This document shows, piece after piece, positions 16,336-24,773 of a stretch of DNA of 64,000 nucleotides. The position numbers were made by a program, and so were the translations under genes. The stretch is from Kitasatospora sp. NBC_00315. GTDB lineage: Bacteria > Actinomycetota > Actinomycetes > Streptomycetales > Streptomycetaceae. The notes beneath the pieces were generated by a model that was given only the letters and a program-made list of their open reading frames with translations, did no database searches and was not told where the DNA came from. The stretch spans positions 310,001 through 374,000 of the forward strand of contig NZ_CP108025.1 of the NCBI RefSeq assembly GCF_041435095.1, written 5' to 3'. Numbering within the stretch: position 1 is the stretch's first letter; every line of letters begins with the position of its first letter.

Positions 16336-17307
16336 ATGCGGATGGTGCAGGCGGTGCGTTTCGGGGGTCCGGAGGTTCTGGTTCCGGGCGAGGCGCCGGA
16401 GCCGGTCGTCGGACCGGGACAGGTGATGGTCGAGGTGTCCGTGGTGGGCATCACGTTCGTCGAGACGCAGATTCGCCGTGGCGTCGACCAATGGCATGTC
16501 AAACCCGACCTGCCGTACGTGCCGGGTGGCATGGTCGCCGGCCGGGTGAGCGCGATCGGGGAGGGGGCGGATCCGAGCTGGATCGGTCGGCTCGTTCTGG
16601 CCGACGCCGGGGCGACGGGTGCCTTCGCCGAGCGGGTGGCGGCCGATGCGGAGGTCCTGATCCCGGTGCCTGAAGGGCTGGGCTTGCGCGAGGCCGCGGC
16701 CCTGCACACGGACGGCAGCACCGCGACCGGCCTGGTCGAGGGAGCCCGGATCGCTTCCGGGGAGTGGGTGCTGGTCGAGGCGGCGGCCGGCGGTGTCGGC
16801 AATCTGCTGGTCCAGCTGGCGCAGGCAGCCGGCGCCAGGGTGATCGGGATGGCCCGCGGGGCGCGGAAGCTCGACGTGATCCGTGGCCTGGGCGCCGAGG
16901 CCGCCGTCGACTACTCCGCACCGGACTGGACCGAGCAGGTCCTCCGGGCGACCGGCGGCGCGGGAGTCGACGTCGTGTTCGACGGCGTGGGCGGGGAGAT
17001 CGGCCGGGCCGCGTTCGAGCTGACGGCCCGCCATGGCCGATTCTCCGTGCACGGGGCCTCCAGTGGCCGGCTGACAGTGATCGATCCTGCGCAGGCGCAG
17101 CGGCGCGAGGTCGAAGTGATCGGAATCGAGCAGCTGTACGGCTTCCGGCCCCGGATGCGCCGGTGGGCCGAACAGGTGATGGCAGAGGCGGTCGCGGGCC
17201 GAGTTCGGCCGATCATCGGACAGACCTTCCCGCTGGAGCACGCCGCGGACGCGCACGCCGCGATCGAGAGCCGGAGCGCTCTGGGCAAGACCCTGCTCCT
17301 GATCTGA
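16336..17307 (+). CDS. Zinc-type quinone oxidoreductase/alcohol dehydrogenase (MDR family)
   Basis: 323 residues. GroES-like N-domain (VRFGGPEVLVPGEAPEP, VVGITFVETQIRRG, YVPGGMVAGRVSAIGEGAD) and Rossmann domain with the dinucleotide motif AAAGGVGNLLVQLAQAAGARVIGMARG, then DVVFDGVGG. The catalytic-zinc cysteine and structural-zinc cysteines are absent, as in quinone oxidoreductases (QOR-type, NADPH-dependent). ATG 16336 is preferred: AGGAG at 16321-16325 is 10 bases away, whereas the GTG at 16327 abuts the ribosome site. Cytosolic detoxification or secondary-metabolism reductase. Confidence 0.9.
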   Translation: MRMVQAVRFGGPEVLVPGEAPEPVVGPGQVMVEVSVVGITFVETQIRRGVDQWHVKPDLPYVPGGMVAGRVSAIGEGADPSWIGRLVLADAGATGAFAERVAADAEVLIPVPEGLGLREAAALHTDGSTATGLVEGARIASGEWVLVEAAAGGVGNLLVQLAQAAGARVIGMARGARKLDVIRGLGAEAAVDYSAPDWTEQVLRATGGAGVDVVFDGVGGEIGRAAFELTARHGRFSVHGASSGRLTVIDPAQAQRREVEVIGIEQLYGFRPRMRRWAEQVMAEAVAGRVRPIIGQTFPLEHAADAHAAIESRSALGKTLLLI

Positions 17308-17627
17308 GTTCACACCGGTATCTGCAGGACGCCCTGGCCGTCATCACCCTTGCCCACGACGAGGGGCGAGGGACGGACGGGGCGGGCGGGGCGGGCCGCG
17401 CCCTGGGTGTGTCGGGCGCGGGCGCGACGGGTCGCCCCGGTTGGAAATCGACGGCGTGCAACCAGGGTGGCACGCGGCGCGGCGTGATCCTGGGGTGACA
17501 GGCCGCAGCGCGGGCCGATTGCCTCGCCGTCGCTGCCGTCGCGACGGCGGCGTTCTGCTGCCGCGCTGTCCGGCCTTCGCGCCGGGGGTGGCGGCGTCGA
17601 CCCGGACGGCGTGTCCACGAACGGCCG
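17308..17627. other. Intergenic between convergent genes, no gene seen
   Basis: 320 bases of GC-rich sequence between the oxidoreductase stop and the terminator of the deacetylase gene. No conserved protein or RNA feature was recognised. Confidence 0.45.
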
Positions 17628-17670
17628 ACCGGCTCGGCGCGGCGGTGGTGAGCCGCCGCGCCGAGCCGGT
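17628..17670 (-). terminator. Terminator of the CE4 deacetylase gene
   Basis: Perfect 18-bp stem (17628-17645 with 17653-17670) and 7-base loop, 24 bases beyond the deacetylase stop codon on the reverse strand. It may also serve the convergent oxidoreductase transcript. Confidence 0.85.
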
Positions 17671-17693
17671 GCGGGGTTACGCGGGTACGGCGG

Positions 17694-18692
17694 TCAGGCG
17701 GCGGCGCAGGTGACGGTGGGCCAGGTCCAGCTGCCGTTGGCCTGGATGGTGACGCCCCAGGTGTTTCCGCTCCCGTTGGGCTTGGCGGTGAGGACCTGGC
17801 TGCTGGGGTAGCCGGCGGTGATGTTCCAGGTGGAGAGGACCTTCTCCGGGGAGGGAACGTTCATGGTGACGGTCCAGTTGGTGGAGCCGGTGACCGCGAC
17901 GTTGAGGTTGTAGCGGTCGCTCCACTGCTGGCCGGCGGAGATGACGGCGGTGCAGCTGCCACCGGATCCGCCACCGCCCGTCCCGCCGCCCGTGCTGTCG
18001 GGGGCGACCGCGCGGCCGGTCGCCGGGGAGATCATGCCCGCGCACAGGCCGCGGGCGGCCAGGCCCTGCGCGATGCGCGGGATCGCGGCGAGCGTGTTGG
18101 CCGGCCACTCGTGCATCAGGATGATCTGGCCGTTGGTGAGCCGGGCGTTGGCCTGCACGATCGCGTCGGTGCCGGCGCCGTTCCAGTCCTGCGAGTCGAC
18201 GTCCCAGATGACCTGCGTGAGGCCGTACTTGGCCTCCACGGCCTGCAGCGTCGCGTTGGTCTCACCGTAGGGCGGTCGGAAGAGCTTGGGGGTGCCGCCG
18301 CCGGCACCGGCGATCGCCTGCTGGGTCCGGGAGACCTCCGAGTCGATCTGCGCCTGGCTCTCCTGGATCAGGTGCGGGTGGGTGTAGCTGTGGTTTCCGA
18401 CCCACATGCCGGCGTTGATCTCGGCCTGGACCTGGGCCGGGTAGGCGGCGGCGTACTGGCCCTCGTTGAACATGGTGGCGCGCAGCCCGTTCTGCTTGAG
18501 CGCGTTGAGCAGGCCCGGCGTGTGGTCGTTGGACGGCCCGTCGTCGAAGGTGAGTCCGACGTACCCGCTGCAGGTGGCGGCGTGCGACGGGGTGGCGTTG
18601 ACGGTCGAGGTGACGGCGCCCGCCAAGGCGAGTGCGGCGACGGCCAGTCCCGCGACCAGGGAGCGTAGCGACAGATGGCGTGTGGTTCGCAT
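17694..18692 (-). CDS. Secreted polysaccharide deacetylase (CE4) with CBM2
   Basis: 332 residues. Sec signal peptide to about residue 39 (SHAA), NodB domain with all five motifs: TFDDGP (metal Asp), HSYTH (metal histidines), RPPYG, DVDSQDW and [17 protein letters not shown] linker leads to a C-terminal CBM2 ([11 protein letters not shown] to TVTCAAA) with conserved aromatic residues for crystalline cellulose or chitin. Architecture equals Streptomyces acetylxylan esterases/chitin deacetylases; which substrate is not decidable here. AGGAG lies 12 bases before the ATG. Confidence 0.92.
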   Translation of the reverse strand: MRTTRHLSLRSLVAGLAVAALALAGAVTSTVNATPSHAATCSGYVGLTFDDGPSNDHTPGLLNALKQNGLRATMFNEGQYAAAYPAQVQAEINAGMWVGNHSYTHPHLIQESQAQIDSEVSRTQQAIAGAGGGTPKLFRPPYGETNATLQAVEAKYGLTQVIWDVDSQDWNGAGTDAIVQANARLTNGQIILMHEWPANTLAAIPRIAQGLAARGLCAGMISPATGRAVAPDSTGGGTGGGGSGGSCTAVISAGQQWSDRYNLNVAVTGSTNWTVTMNVPSPEKVLSTWNITAGYPSSQVLTAKPNGSGNTWGVTIQANGSWTWPTVTCAAA

Positions 18693-18800
18693 GCGGGGTG
18701 GATTCTCCTTCTGCCGGGTGCCGTTCGACCCGAGGCCGGGCGGCATCCGGCGATCGTGGGACCAGGGATCCCGGATCTCTGACACGGTGCGGATGCGCAT

Positions 18801-18887
18801 GGGGGAACGTGAACGTACGGACGTGGGTGCGTGGGGGAACGTACGGACGTAGGTGGGGGGGAACGTGCGGACGTGGGTGCGTGGGGG
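18801..18887. repeat. Three imperfect tandem copies of a 23-32 base unit
   Basis: Three copies begin GGGGGAACGT and contain ACGGACGT or GCGGACGT (starting at 18801, 18833 and about 18857); two end GGGTGCGT. The array lies 109-195 bases upstream of the deacetylase start on its strand, so it is in the promoter or leader region. Confidence 0.75.
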
Positions 18888-19253
18888 TCGGTCGGCAGCG
18901 CGGATGACGGGATCTCAGGTTCAGCAGTCATCCGGTCGCATGATGATCAGTGAGTGCGGGTGGCTCGCGCAGCGCGCGGCCGGGGTCGGCCGGGGTCGTG
19001 CGATCGCCGGACGGACGACCGGGTCCTGGTGGTGACCCGGAGCGACTGTGGCTGAGGACTGTCAACGGCGAACAGTGTCGATCCGGGCCATCGGAGTGTC
19101 AATACTTTCGACGATTCAAGCGAAATTATCGGTCCACTCAAGTGCCCTGCAGCTGCGGAGACTTGCTGCTGGAGCGCATGATCGCCCGATCGAGCCGGAG
19201 CTCCGGGCGGACAAGAGGCTTCGGCGACGCGATCGAACTGGAAGGCAGCCCGT
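18888..19253. other. Gene-free stretch, likely deacetylase upstream region
   Basis: About 370 bases with moderately AT-rich patches, for example GTCAATACTTTCGAC near 19095, and no recognisable gene. With the following CGAAACTTTCG box it looks like regulatory sequence of the deacetylase or decayed intergenic DNA. Confidence 0.4.
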
Positions 19254-19267
19254 CGAAACTTTCGAAG
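19254..19267. promoter_or_regulatory. CGAAACTTTCG-type palindrome
   Basis: CGAAACTTTCGAAG at 19254-19267. The CGAA...TTCG palindrome is the reported type of operator in Streptomyces xylanase promoters, bound by LacI-family regulators. It is over 550 bases upstream of the CE4 gene and just past the end of lanB, so the assignment is tentative. Confidence 0.4.
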
Positions 19268-19295
19268 AACGGATGATCTTCCTTGCCCGGCGAGG

Positions 19296-22200
19296 TCACC
19301 CGGCTCGCGAGGCCAGGCTCTGCCGAGTGCGGCAGAGCAGTTCCAGCACCACGTTCTCCGTCGTACGGTCCGGGCCCAGCAGGCGGTTGCAGTGCAGGTG
19401 GACGTAGCTGTCGCACAGGTGGAGCAGCGACGTGCCGAGCAGTCGACGGCGGCCCAGGTCGGTGAGCCGGCCGGCGACGTCCTCCAGTCGGCGGCGGCGC
19501 TCGGCGAGGATCCCGCCGATGCCGGGAGGGGGCGGGCTGCGCAGCAGCTCGCAGAACTCCGCCTTGCGCGTGCGGTACTCGGCGCCCGCGAGGCGCCCTC
19601 CCCTGGTCCTTCGCCGGTAGAAGGACAGCCGGTCGTGTTCATCCAGACCGAGGCTCGCCAGCAGGTCGTCGATGCTGAGCAGGGCCGGCGCCAGGTCGTC
19701 GATCCGGGCCTGCCCGGTGCGGCCGGGGGACGGCGGGTTCAGGGACGGCAGGTCCAGGGAGAGCAGGTCGAGGACGGCGTGGCTGTCCGCGGTGTAGAGC
19801 TGCTCGGTGGCGTCCATGGCGGCGAGACCGCCGTAGCGTTCGACCTCCCGGTCGTAGACGTCGAAGCCGAACCGCGACAGGTACCCGTCCGCCAGCAGGG
19901 CGCCGGCCCAGTCGCCGAGGGTGGGGATGAGCCGGTCGGGGTCACCTCGCAGGCGCAGCCGCAGGTGGGGGTCGGGGTCCGCGTAGCGCAGGAAGATGCG
20001 GCGGTCCGTCTGCGGCGCCAGTGCGATGACGAGGTCCCGGACGCTGCCGACGAGCAGCGAGTCCTCCTCCTGCCGGTCGCCGTAGAGCTTGAGGTAGGTC
20101 CAGTCGCTGCCCGGCGGGCGCAGCCGGTTCGCCCGGGCGACCGGGGTGCGGACGGGACGAGCCGGCGGGGTGGGAGGAGCGGCGGCACGGCGGATCATGG
20201 AGACGACGAACTCCACCGTGTGGGGCCCGGTCGGCCCGGCGGCCCAGGCGTGGCCGAGGCCGGGTAGGGCTTCCTGGAGGATCACGGCGCCGCCGGGCGG
20301 CAGGTGGTTCAGGGCTCGGCGGACCTCCTCGGCGTGGGAGCGCGCGGTGACGTCGATGAGAAGGCGGTGGTCCGCGGCCTCGTCGCTGCTCGTCAGATAC
20401 GTGTGGCGGGGCACCTGCCAGCGCTGGCACCAGGCGTCGAACCCGGCCGGGAAGCGGTCCGGATGCCTGGTGAGTTTCTGCGCCAGAGCGTGGTCGATGC
20501 GCCACTGGGCCGGGCGCAGGACGACCGGGCCGCAGGTGAGGCGTGGCAGGTAGGGAAAGCTGCGGGCCGGTCCCCAGTCGAAGCCGACGAGCTGGGCGGT
20601 GCCGTCGCGGCTCATGTCGGCGAGGAAGCGGCAGACGGCGGGGGCCCGACTGTGGTTGAGCATGTGACCGGCGCAGACCGCGACCTCCCGGACGGCCTCC
20701 GTGCCGTCGTCCCAGACCAGGGCGAATCTGCCGTCGGTGATCCGGACCGAGAGTTCGTCGAGGGGGATGTAGCGGGCGGGCCCGTCCGCGGCGCTGGTCC
20801 GGATGCCGACCTCGTGGTCGCGGACGGTGGGCCGCACGACGACGTTGGCCGAGCGGGTCTTCTCGGGACGGTAGACCAGTTCGGCGAGGATGCGTCCGGG
20901 GTCCAGGGCCTGTTCGGCGTCGACGAGGTCGGTGAGGGCGGGTACGGCTCCGGGGAGCATGCCCGCGAACCGGCCGAGGTTCCGTCCGGCGGCTCCGGCG
21001 CCGATGTTGGCGCCCACCACGAGCCGGAAGTCGCCCGCGTCGACGGCGGCGGGTGACGGGGCGGCGAGCGTGGCGTAGAGGTCGAGTGAGACGGGCAGTC
21101 GGGCCGGGGTGGCGTCCCGGAGGGTGAGCCGGTCGATGGTGTCCTGGTCGAGGTCGACCGCGCTCAGGTGGTCGTGGAGCGCCTCGGTGGCGAGGCGGAG
21201 CAGGGTGTCGGCCCGCGTGGTGTCGGCGGGTACGGCCGGGGCGGTCCGGGACGGCGTGCCGAGGCCGGCGACGGGATCGAGGAGTTCGAGGACGGGCACG
21301 TCTCGGTCGGTTCCGTAGCGGGCCTCGAACGCGCGCCGGTACGCCGTGATGTGCGGCGGTCCGTGCGGGAAGGGGGTGAGCCGGAGCAGCAGTTCGGCCG
21401 CCCGGACGGCGGCGTCGGCGACCTTGCGGGACACCTGGCCGGCCGCGAGGGGCAGCGCCGTGTCGACCTGGAGGGGTGTGGCCGTGTCGAGACCGGTGAC
21501 TCGGCGGGCGTGGTCGGCGAGCATCGGGAACGAGGCGGCGCCGACGTCGGGGGGTTGTTTCTCCCAGTCCCGGATCGCGGCGAGCAGCGCGTCGAGCTCG
21601 GCGTGGGCGGCGGCGGCCGCAGGGATCCGGCCGAGGTGGTCGAGCACGTGTCCGGCGGGGTCGAGGTGGGTCAGTGGCGGGTGCAGGTCCGTCAGGAGAA
21701 AGGCGTGCTGCCACAGGTGGAACAGCAGGTCGTCGACCTTGTCGGGGGTCGCTCCGGGGATGGTCCGGACGAGGTCGGCGGCGAGGTCGGGGTAGGCGAT
21801 GGGGGTACGGGCGAGAGCGAGGGCGCGGGTGGCGGCGCCGGTGGCGCGGATGGTCACGTTGGCGCCACCGGTGGCCGTGTGGGGTGCCTCGACGCCGCTC
21901 AGGGTGATCCGTCCGGCGCGGTGCAGTACGGCCGGGTTCGCGACGACCCGCGTCGCCCGCCGGATCCCGGGGGTCGATTCGAGGGTGGTGACGAGGTGCA
22001 GGAGGGCGTGCATGTCGAGGCGGGCGTGGACGTCGGGTGGCTGGTCCGCGAGGCGGATGTCGGTGAGCGGCCCCCAGCGTCCGAGGGCGGCGCCGGCGCT
22101 GACCCCGAACGGGGTGGGGCGGGTGCTGAGGCGGATGAGGTAGCGCAGGGCGCTCGACTCGAGGCGCCGCCGGTCGCGTTCGGTGCGGGCCGGCCGCTGA

Positions 22201-22463
22201 AGTGCGCCCGCCAGGGTCAGCGAGGAGACGACGAGGGCACGCCGGGCGGCCTCGTTGTCGCGCACCCGTGTGGTGGCGGGTGCGGCGGTGACGGCGTCGG
22301 CCGCGGGGTAGTCCGTGACGGGCAGGATCGGGGTGCGGATCATGACGAAGTCGAGCGCGCGGTAGAGCCCCGGGGCGGCGGCGTGCCGTTGCGCGGCGCC
22401 GGGCGCGCGGGAGGCGTCGGGCGCGCGGGAGGCGTCGGGCGGGCGGGAGGCGTCGGCGGTCAT
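19296..22463 (-). CDS. lanB: Full-length class I lanthipeptide dehydratase (LanB)
   Basis: 1055 residues. The N-terminal Lant_dehydr_N glutamylation domain includes LYRALDFVMIRTPILPV, SALRYLIRLSTRPTPFGVSAGAALG and the SVRITDGRFALVWDDG region. The C-terminal SpaB-C elimination domain begins near SDWTYLKLYGDRQEEDSLL and contains RIFLRYADPDPHLRLRLRG. It uses glutamyl-tRNA to dehydrate Ser and Thr of the precursor to Dha and Dhb (family knowledge). ATG 22463 overlaps the LanC stop as ATGA, and no ribosome site is visible, so translation is coupled to lanC. A PDASRAPDASRAPG-type low-complexity repeat opens the protein. Confidence 0.95.
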   Translation of the reverse strand: MTADASRPPDASRAPDASRAPGAAQRHAAAPGLYRALDFVMIRTPILPVTDYPAADAVTAAPATTRVRDNEAARRALVVSSLTLAGALQRPARTERDRRRLESSALRYLIRLSTRPTPFGVSAGAALGRWGPLTDIRLADQPPDVHARLDMHALLHLVTTLESTPGIRRATRVVANPAVLHRAGRITLSGVEAPHTATGGANVTIRATGAATRALALARTPIAYPDLAADLVRTIPGATPDKVDDLLFHLWQHAFLLTDLHPPLTHLDPAGHVLDHLGRIPAAAAAHAELDALLAAIRDWEKQPPDVGAASFPMLADHARRVTGLDTATPLQVDTALPLAAGQVSRKVADAAVRAAELLLRLTPFPHGPPHITAYRRAFEARYGTDRDVPVLELLDPVAGLGTPSRTAPAVPADTTRADTLLRLATEALHDHLSAVDLDQDTIDRLTLRDATPARLPVSLDLYATLAAPSPAAVDAGDFRLVVGANIGAGAAGRNLGRFAGMLPGAVPALTDLVDAEQALDPGRILAELVYRPEKTRSANVVVRPTVRDHEVGIRTSAADGPARYIPLDELSVRITDGRFALVWDDGTEAVREVAVCAGHMLNHSRAPAVCRFLADMSRDGTAQLVGFDWGPARSFPYLPRLTCGPVVLRPAQWRIDHALAQKLTRHPDRFPAGFDAWCQRWQVPRHTYLTSSDEAADHRLLIDVTARSHAEEVRRALNHLPPGGAVILQEALPGLGHAWAAGPTGPHTVEFVVSMIRRAAAPPTPPARPVRTPVARANRLRPPGSDWTYLKLYGDRQEEDSLLVGSVRDLVIALAPQTDRRIFLRYADPDPHLRLRLRGDPDRLIPTLGDWAGALLADGYLSRFGFDVYDREVERYGGLAAMDATEQLYTADSHAVLDLLSLDLPSLNPPSPGRTGQARIDDLAPALLSIDDLLASLGLDEHDRLSFYRRRTRGGRLAGAEYRTRKAEFCELLRSPPPPGIGGILAERRRRLEDVAGRLTDLGRRRLLGTSLLHLCDSYVHLHCNRLLGPDRTTENVVLELLCRTRQSLASRAG

Positions 22464-23782
22464 GACAGGAGGAAGAGCCGGTCCCAGGCGGGTGGCTCGG
22501 GAGTGGCGGCGGCCAGGAGGGCGAGAGCGATCCCGGGGACGCCTTCGAGCAGGCCGATCCGGTCCTCGCGCGTGCCGTCGGATTCGATGCTGCGGTAGCC
22601 GAAGCGCGACCGGGGCCGGTACGCGCCGAGCAGCTGGCCGACGAGACGGCGTGCGCCCGCGCCGATCTCCTCGTCGCCGCTCTCGGCGGCGAAACGGAGG
22701 GTGACCTGTAGGAGGCCCGCGACGCCGTGGCAGAAGCCGGGCGAGTCGATGCGCCTCCAGGGGACCGGTCGTCCCAGGACGGCCCGCAGGGCGGCCGTGG
22801 CCGCATCGGTGAGCCCGGGGTCGTCCAGCGCGGTACCGGCCAACCACAGGGCACGGGCGACGCCGGGGCTGCCGTAGCACCAGGCGTCGCGGGCGGACGA
22901 CGGCGCGGGGGCCCCCTCGCCGAGGGCGACGACCGCCGGGTACGCGCCGCCGCGGGCGGTGTCGACGTGCTGCGCGGCGAGCCAGGACGCGGCCCGGCGG
23001 ATCGCCTCGGTGTGCCCCGCGACGGCCGGGCCGTCGGCATGGGCGAGGGAGAGCAGCGCGAGCGGGCCGGTGATGCCGTGGGCCAGACCGCAGTTGGCGA
23101 CCGCGGACGGGTACCGCTCGCGCATTCCCTCGTCGGCGATGAGCGCGTGGGGGGTGTGCCAGGCGGGGATCCCGCCGACGTCCCGGCACAGGTCGACCAG
23201 CCGGCCGAGCAGGGTGCTCAGCGCACGGTCCCGGCTCGGGCCGGGCGGCCGGGAGTGGAGGTACGCGGCCACCCCGGTCCACCCCGAGACGAGGTCGAAG
23301 GCGCCGAAGGCGAGGCCCTGCCTGCCGAGGGTGGGAAGGCGCGGGGGAATTCGGGCGTACAGGTTGTCGTCGATGTCGCCGAGCAGGGTCCGGTAGCGTT
23401 CCCCGTCGTTCGCCAGGTATGCGGTGGTGAACGCCATGCCGGCGAGGCCGGCGAAGAGCCCCAAACCTGCCACGGGCTCCCTCGCGGTGGTGGCGACGGC
23501 GCGGGCGAGGTGGTGGTGCGCCACGGAGTCCCAGCCCTCGCCGGGCAGGCATCGGTCGAGGTGTCCGAAGGCCAGGGCGAGGCCGCAGGTGCCCTGTGCG
23601 GTGCTGTGGGACGTCCAGCGCGGACGCCCGTGGGGCGGGGTCGTCCTGGCCGTGTCTTCGACGATGTCGGGATCCCGCAGCCGGGACAGCACGTCCACGG
23701 CCGTGTCCCGTACCGTGGCGGCGCTCTGCGCGTCACGGACGACCGGCCGCCAGGTGGCCGCCTTCCATGCCGTCGTCGCCAT
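22460..23782 (-). CDS. lanC: Lanthionine synthetase C-like cyclase (LanC)
   Basis: 440 residues with the alpha/alpha-barrel repeats of LanC (GTCGLALAFGHLD, GLGLFAGLAGMAF, LVSGWTGVAAYL, NCGLAHGITGPLALL, DAWCYGSPGVARAL, GFCHGVAGLLQ, GLLEGVPGIALAL). Zinc ligands are seen as the Cys of WCYG and Cys-His of CHG; the GLAHG histidine is the proposed acid/base. It adds Cys thiols to dehydrated residues to form (methyl)lanthionine rings. ATG 23782 overlaps the precursor stop (ATGA), and lanC in turn overlaps lanB, so the three genes form one coupled operon. Confidence 0.95.
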   Translation of the reverse strand: MATTAWKAATWRPVVRDAQSAATVRDTAVDVLSRLRDPDIVEDTARTTPPHGRPRWTSHSTAQGTCGLALAFGHLDRCLPGEGWDSVAHHHLARAVATTAREPVAGLGLFAGLAGMAFTTAYLANDGERYRTLLGDIDDNLYARIPPRLPTLGRQGLAFGAFDLVSGWTGVAAYLHSRPPGPSRDRALSTLLGRLVDLCRDVGGIPAWHTPHALIADEGMRERYPSAVANCGLAHGITGPLALLSLAHADGPAVAGHTEAIRRAASWLAAQHVDTARGGAYPAVVALGEGAPAPSSARDAWCYGSPGVARALWLAGTALDDPGLTDAATAALRAVLGRPVPWRRIDSPGFCHGVAGLLQVTLRFAAESGDEEIGAGARRLVGQLLGAYRPRSRFGYRSIESDGTREDRIGLLEGVPGIALALLAAATPEPPAWDRLFLLS

Positions 23783-24165
23783 CAGCCTTCCCGAGGGGTC
23801 CGCTCGACGCGGCGGATGACCTGCTCTCCGACGGCCTTGCGGGCGATCCCGTCGGTGCGGACCTGACTGACCTCCAGGATGTAGTGGTCCTCGAAGAGTT
23901 GGGCCACGCACGCGCCCCCGGTGTCGTCGCCGTCGCACTCCGAGGTGCACGAGCCACACGTCGCGCAGGTCTCGGTCCCGCCGCAGTCGCCCTCACAGGT
24001 GCTGGCGCAGCTGTTGGTGCACTCCCCGCCGCAGGTGCTGGCACAGCTGTCGGTGTCGGCCACCGTGATGGCGAACCTGTCGACCGCCTTCGTGACCATC
24101 TTGACGCGGATGTCCAGATCGAACTGGTCGTCGCTGATCGCGGCTCTTACTTGCCTGTCGTTCAT
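23782..24165 (-). CDS. lanA: Lanthipeptide precursor with long repetitive Cys core and C-terminal extension
   Basis: 127 residues, ribosome site AGAGGG 7 bases before ATG 24165. Residues 1-37 are the leader with FDLDIRV (15-21), the F(D/N)LD motif recognised by class I LanB enzymes (FxLD-type). Residues 38-86 are a core with 11 Cys and 15 Ser/Thr. Cys 41, 45, 49, 53, 57 and 61 fall exactly every fourth residue in two SCASTC repeats, then Cys 67, 70, 73, 77 and 86. Residues 87-127 form a cysteine-free, charged tail (LFEDHYILEV onward) that ends by overlapping lanC. Ordinary FxLD precursors are about half this length and end with the core, so the tail and the tandem core are unusual. No protease site was recognised. 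Confidence 0.88.
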   Translation of the reverse strand: MNDRQVRAAISDDQFDLDIRVKMVTKAVDRFAITVADTDSCASTCGGECTNSCASTCEGDCGGTETCATCGSCTSECDGDDTGGACVAQLFEDHYILEVSQVRTDGIARKAVGEQVIRRVERTPREG

Positions 24166-24210
24166 GGCGTAACCCTCTGAGATCGGTTGCCGTTCATCTC
24201 ACCGGGCCTT

Positions 24211-24253
24211 GGTGACCCGGTCACCGAGTTCACCCGGCCACCGGGTCGGGTGA
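24211..24253. promoter_or_regulatory. Cluster of short palindromes before lanA
   Basis: GGTGAC-CCG-GTCACC (24211-24225) and ACCCGG-CCA-CCGGGT (24232-24246), the second nested in a TCACCC/GGGTGA pair (24230-24253). They lie 46-88 bases upstream of the lanA start, the place for an operator of the lan operon. No regulator gene is adjacent. Confidence 0.5.
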
Positions 24254-24609
24254 CGGCTGAAGGCGGCAGAGCCGCGGCGGCCCGTGCACCTGTACCGGCG
24301 CAGGCGTCGTCCGGGCCCGATCTGCCCTCGCGCTGCCGAGCGGCGACTGAAAGGCTCACTCGTTTCCACTATGGCAGCTCGGGCGGGGGCTGCAACCACG
24401 GGTCCCGGCGGTGTCGGGCCAGCCCGGCGCAGGGGCTGTTCCGTCGGGACCGGCTCACTCCGTCCCGCGGGTCACCTGCCTCGTCCACCCGGCACTTGCG
24501 CGGCTCCGCACGGGGTCCGAGCAGGGCGTGCGGGCACCTGCACGCGTCGCCGACTCGGCGGGCGGCCGGCGGTTCCGACGGTTCGACTCATCCGGCGGCG
24601 CTCCCGGCA
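24254..24609. other. Gene-free stretch upstream of the lan operon
   Basis: About 355 bases. Neither strand shows a transporter, protease, methyltransferase or regulator fragment. It presumably holds the lan promoter; nothing else was recognised. Confidence 0.45.
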
Positions 24610-24651
24610 GGTGCGCGGACCGGTCTCACTGCCGGTGCGCGGACCGGTCTC
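24610..24651. repeat. Direct repeat of 18 bp
   Basis: GGTGCGCGGACCGGTCTC occurs at 24610-24627 and again at 24634-24651 (24-base period), just beyond the terminator of the GH16 gene. Confidence 0.85.
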
Positions 24652-24674
24652 GCCGCCGGTGCGTCCGCCGAGGG

Positions 24675-24712
24675 TGGGCTGCTGCGGAGCGGAGGTGCCC
24701 CGCAGCAGCCCA
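24675..24712 (-). terminator. Terminator of the GH16 gene
   Basis: Perfect 13-bp stem (TGGGCTGCTGCGG at 24675-24687 with its complement at 24700-24712), 62 bases past the stop codon on the reverse strand. Confidence 0.8.
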
Positions 24713-24773
24713 CGACCGCGCCGTCAACGCAGGTCCGGCACCTCGCCGTGCACGGCCGAGGTCCCGCTCACTC

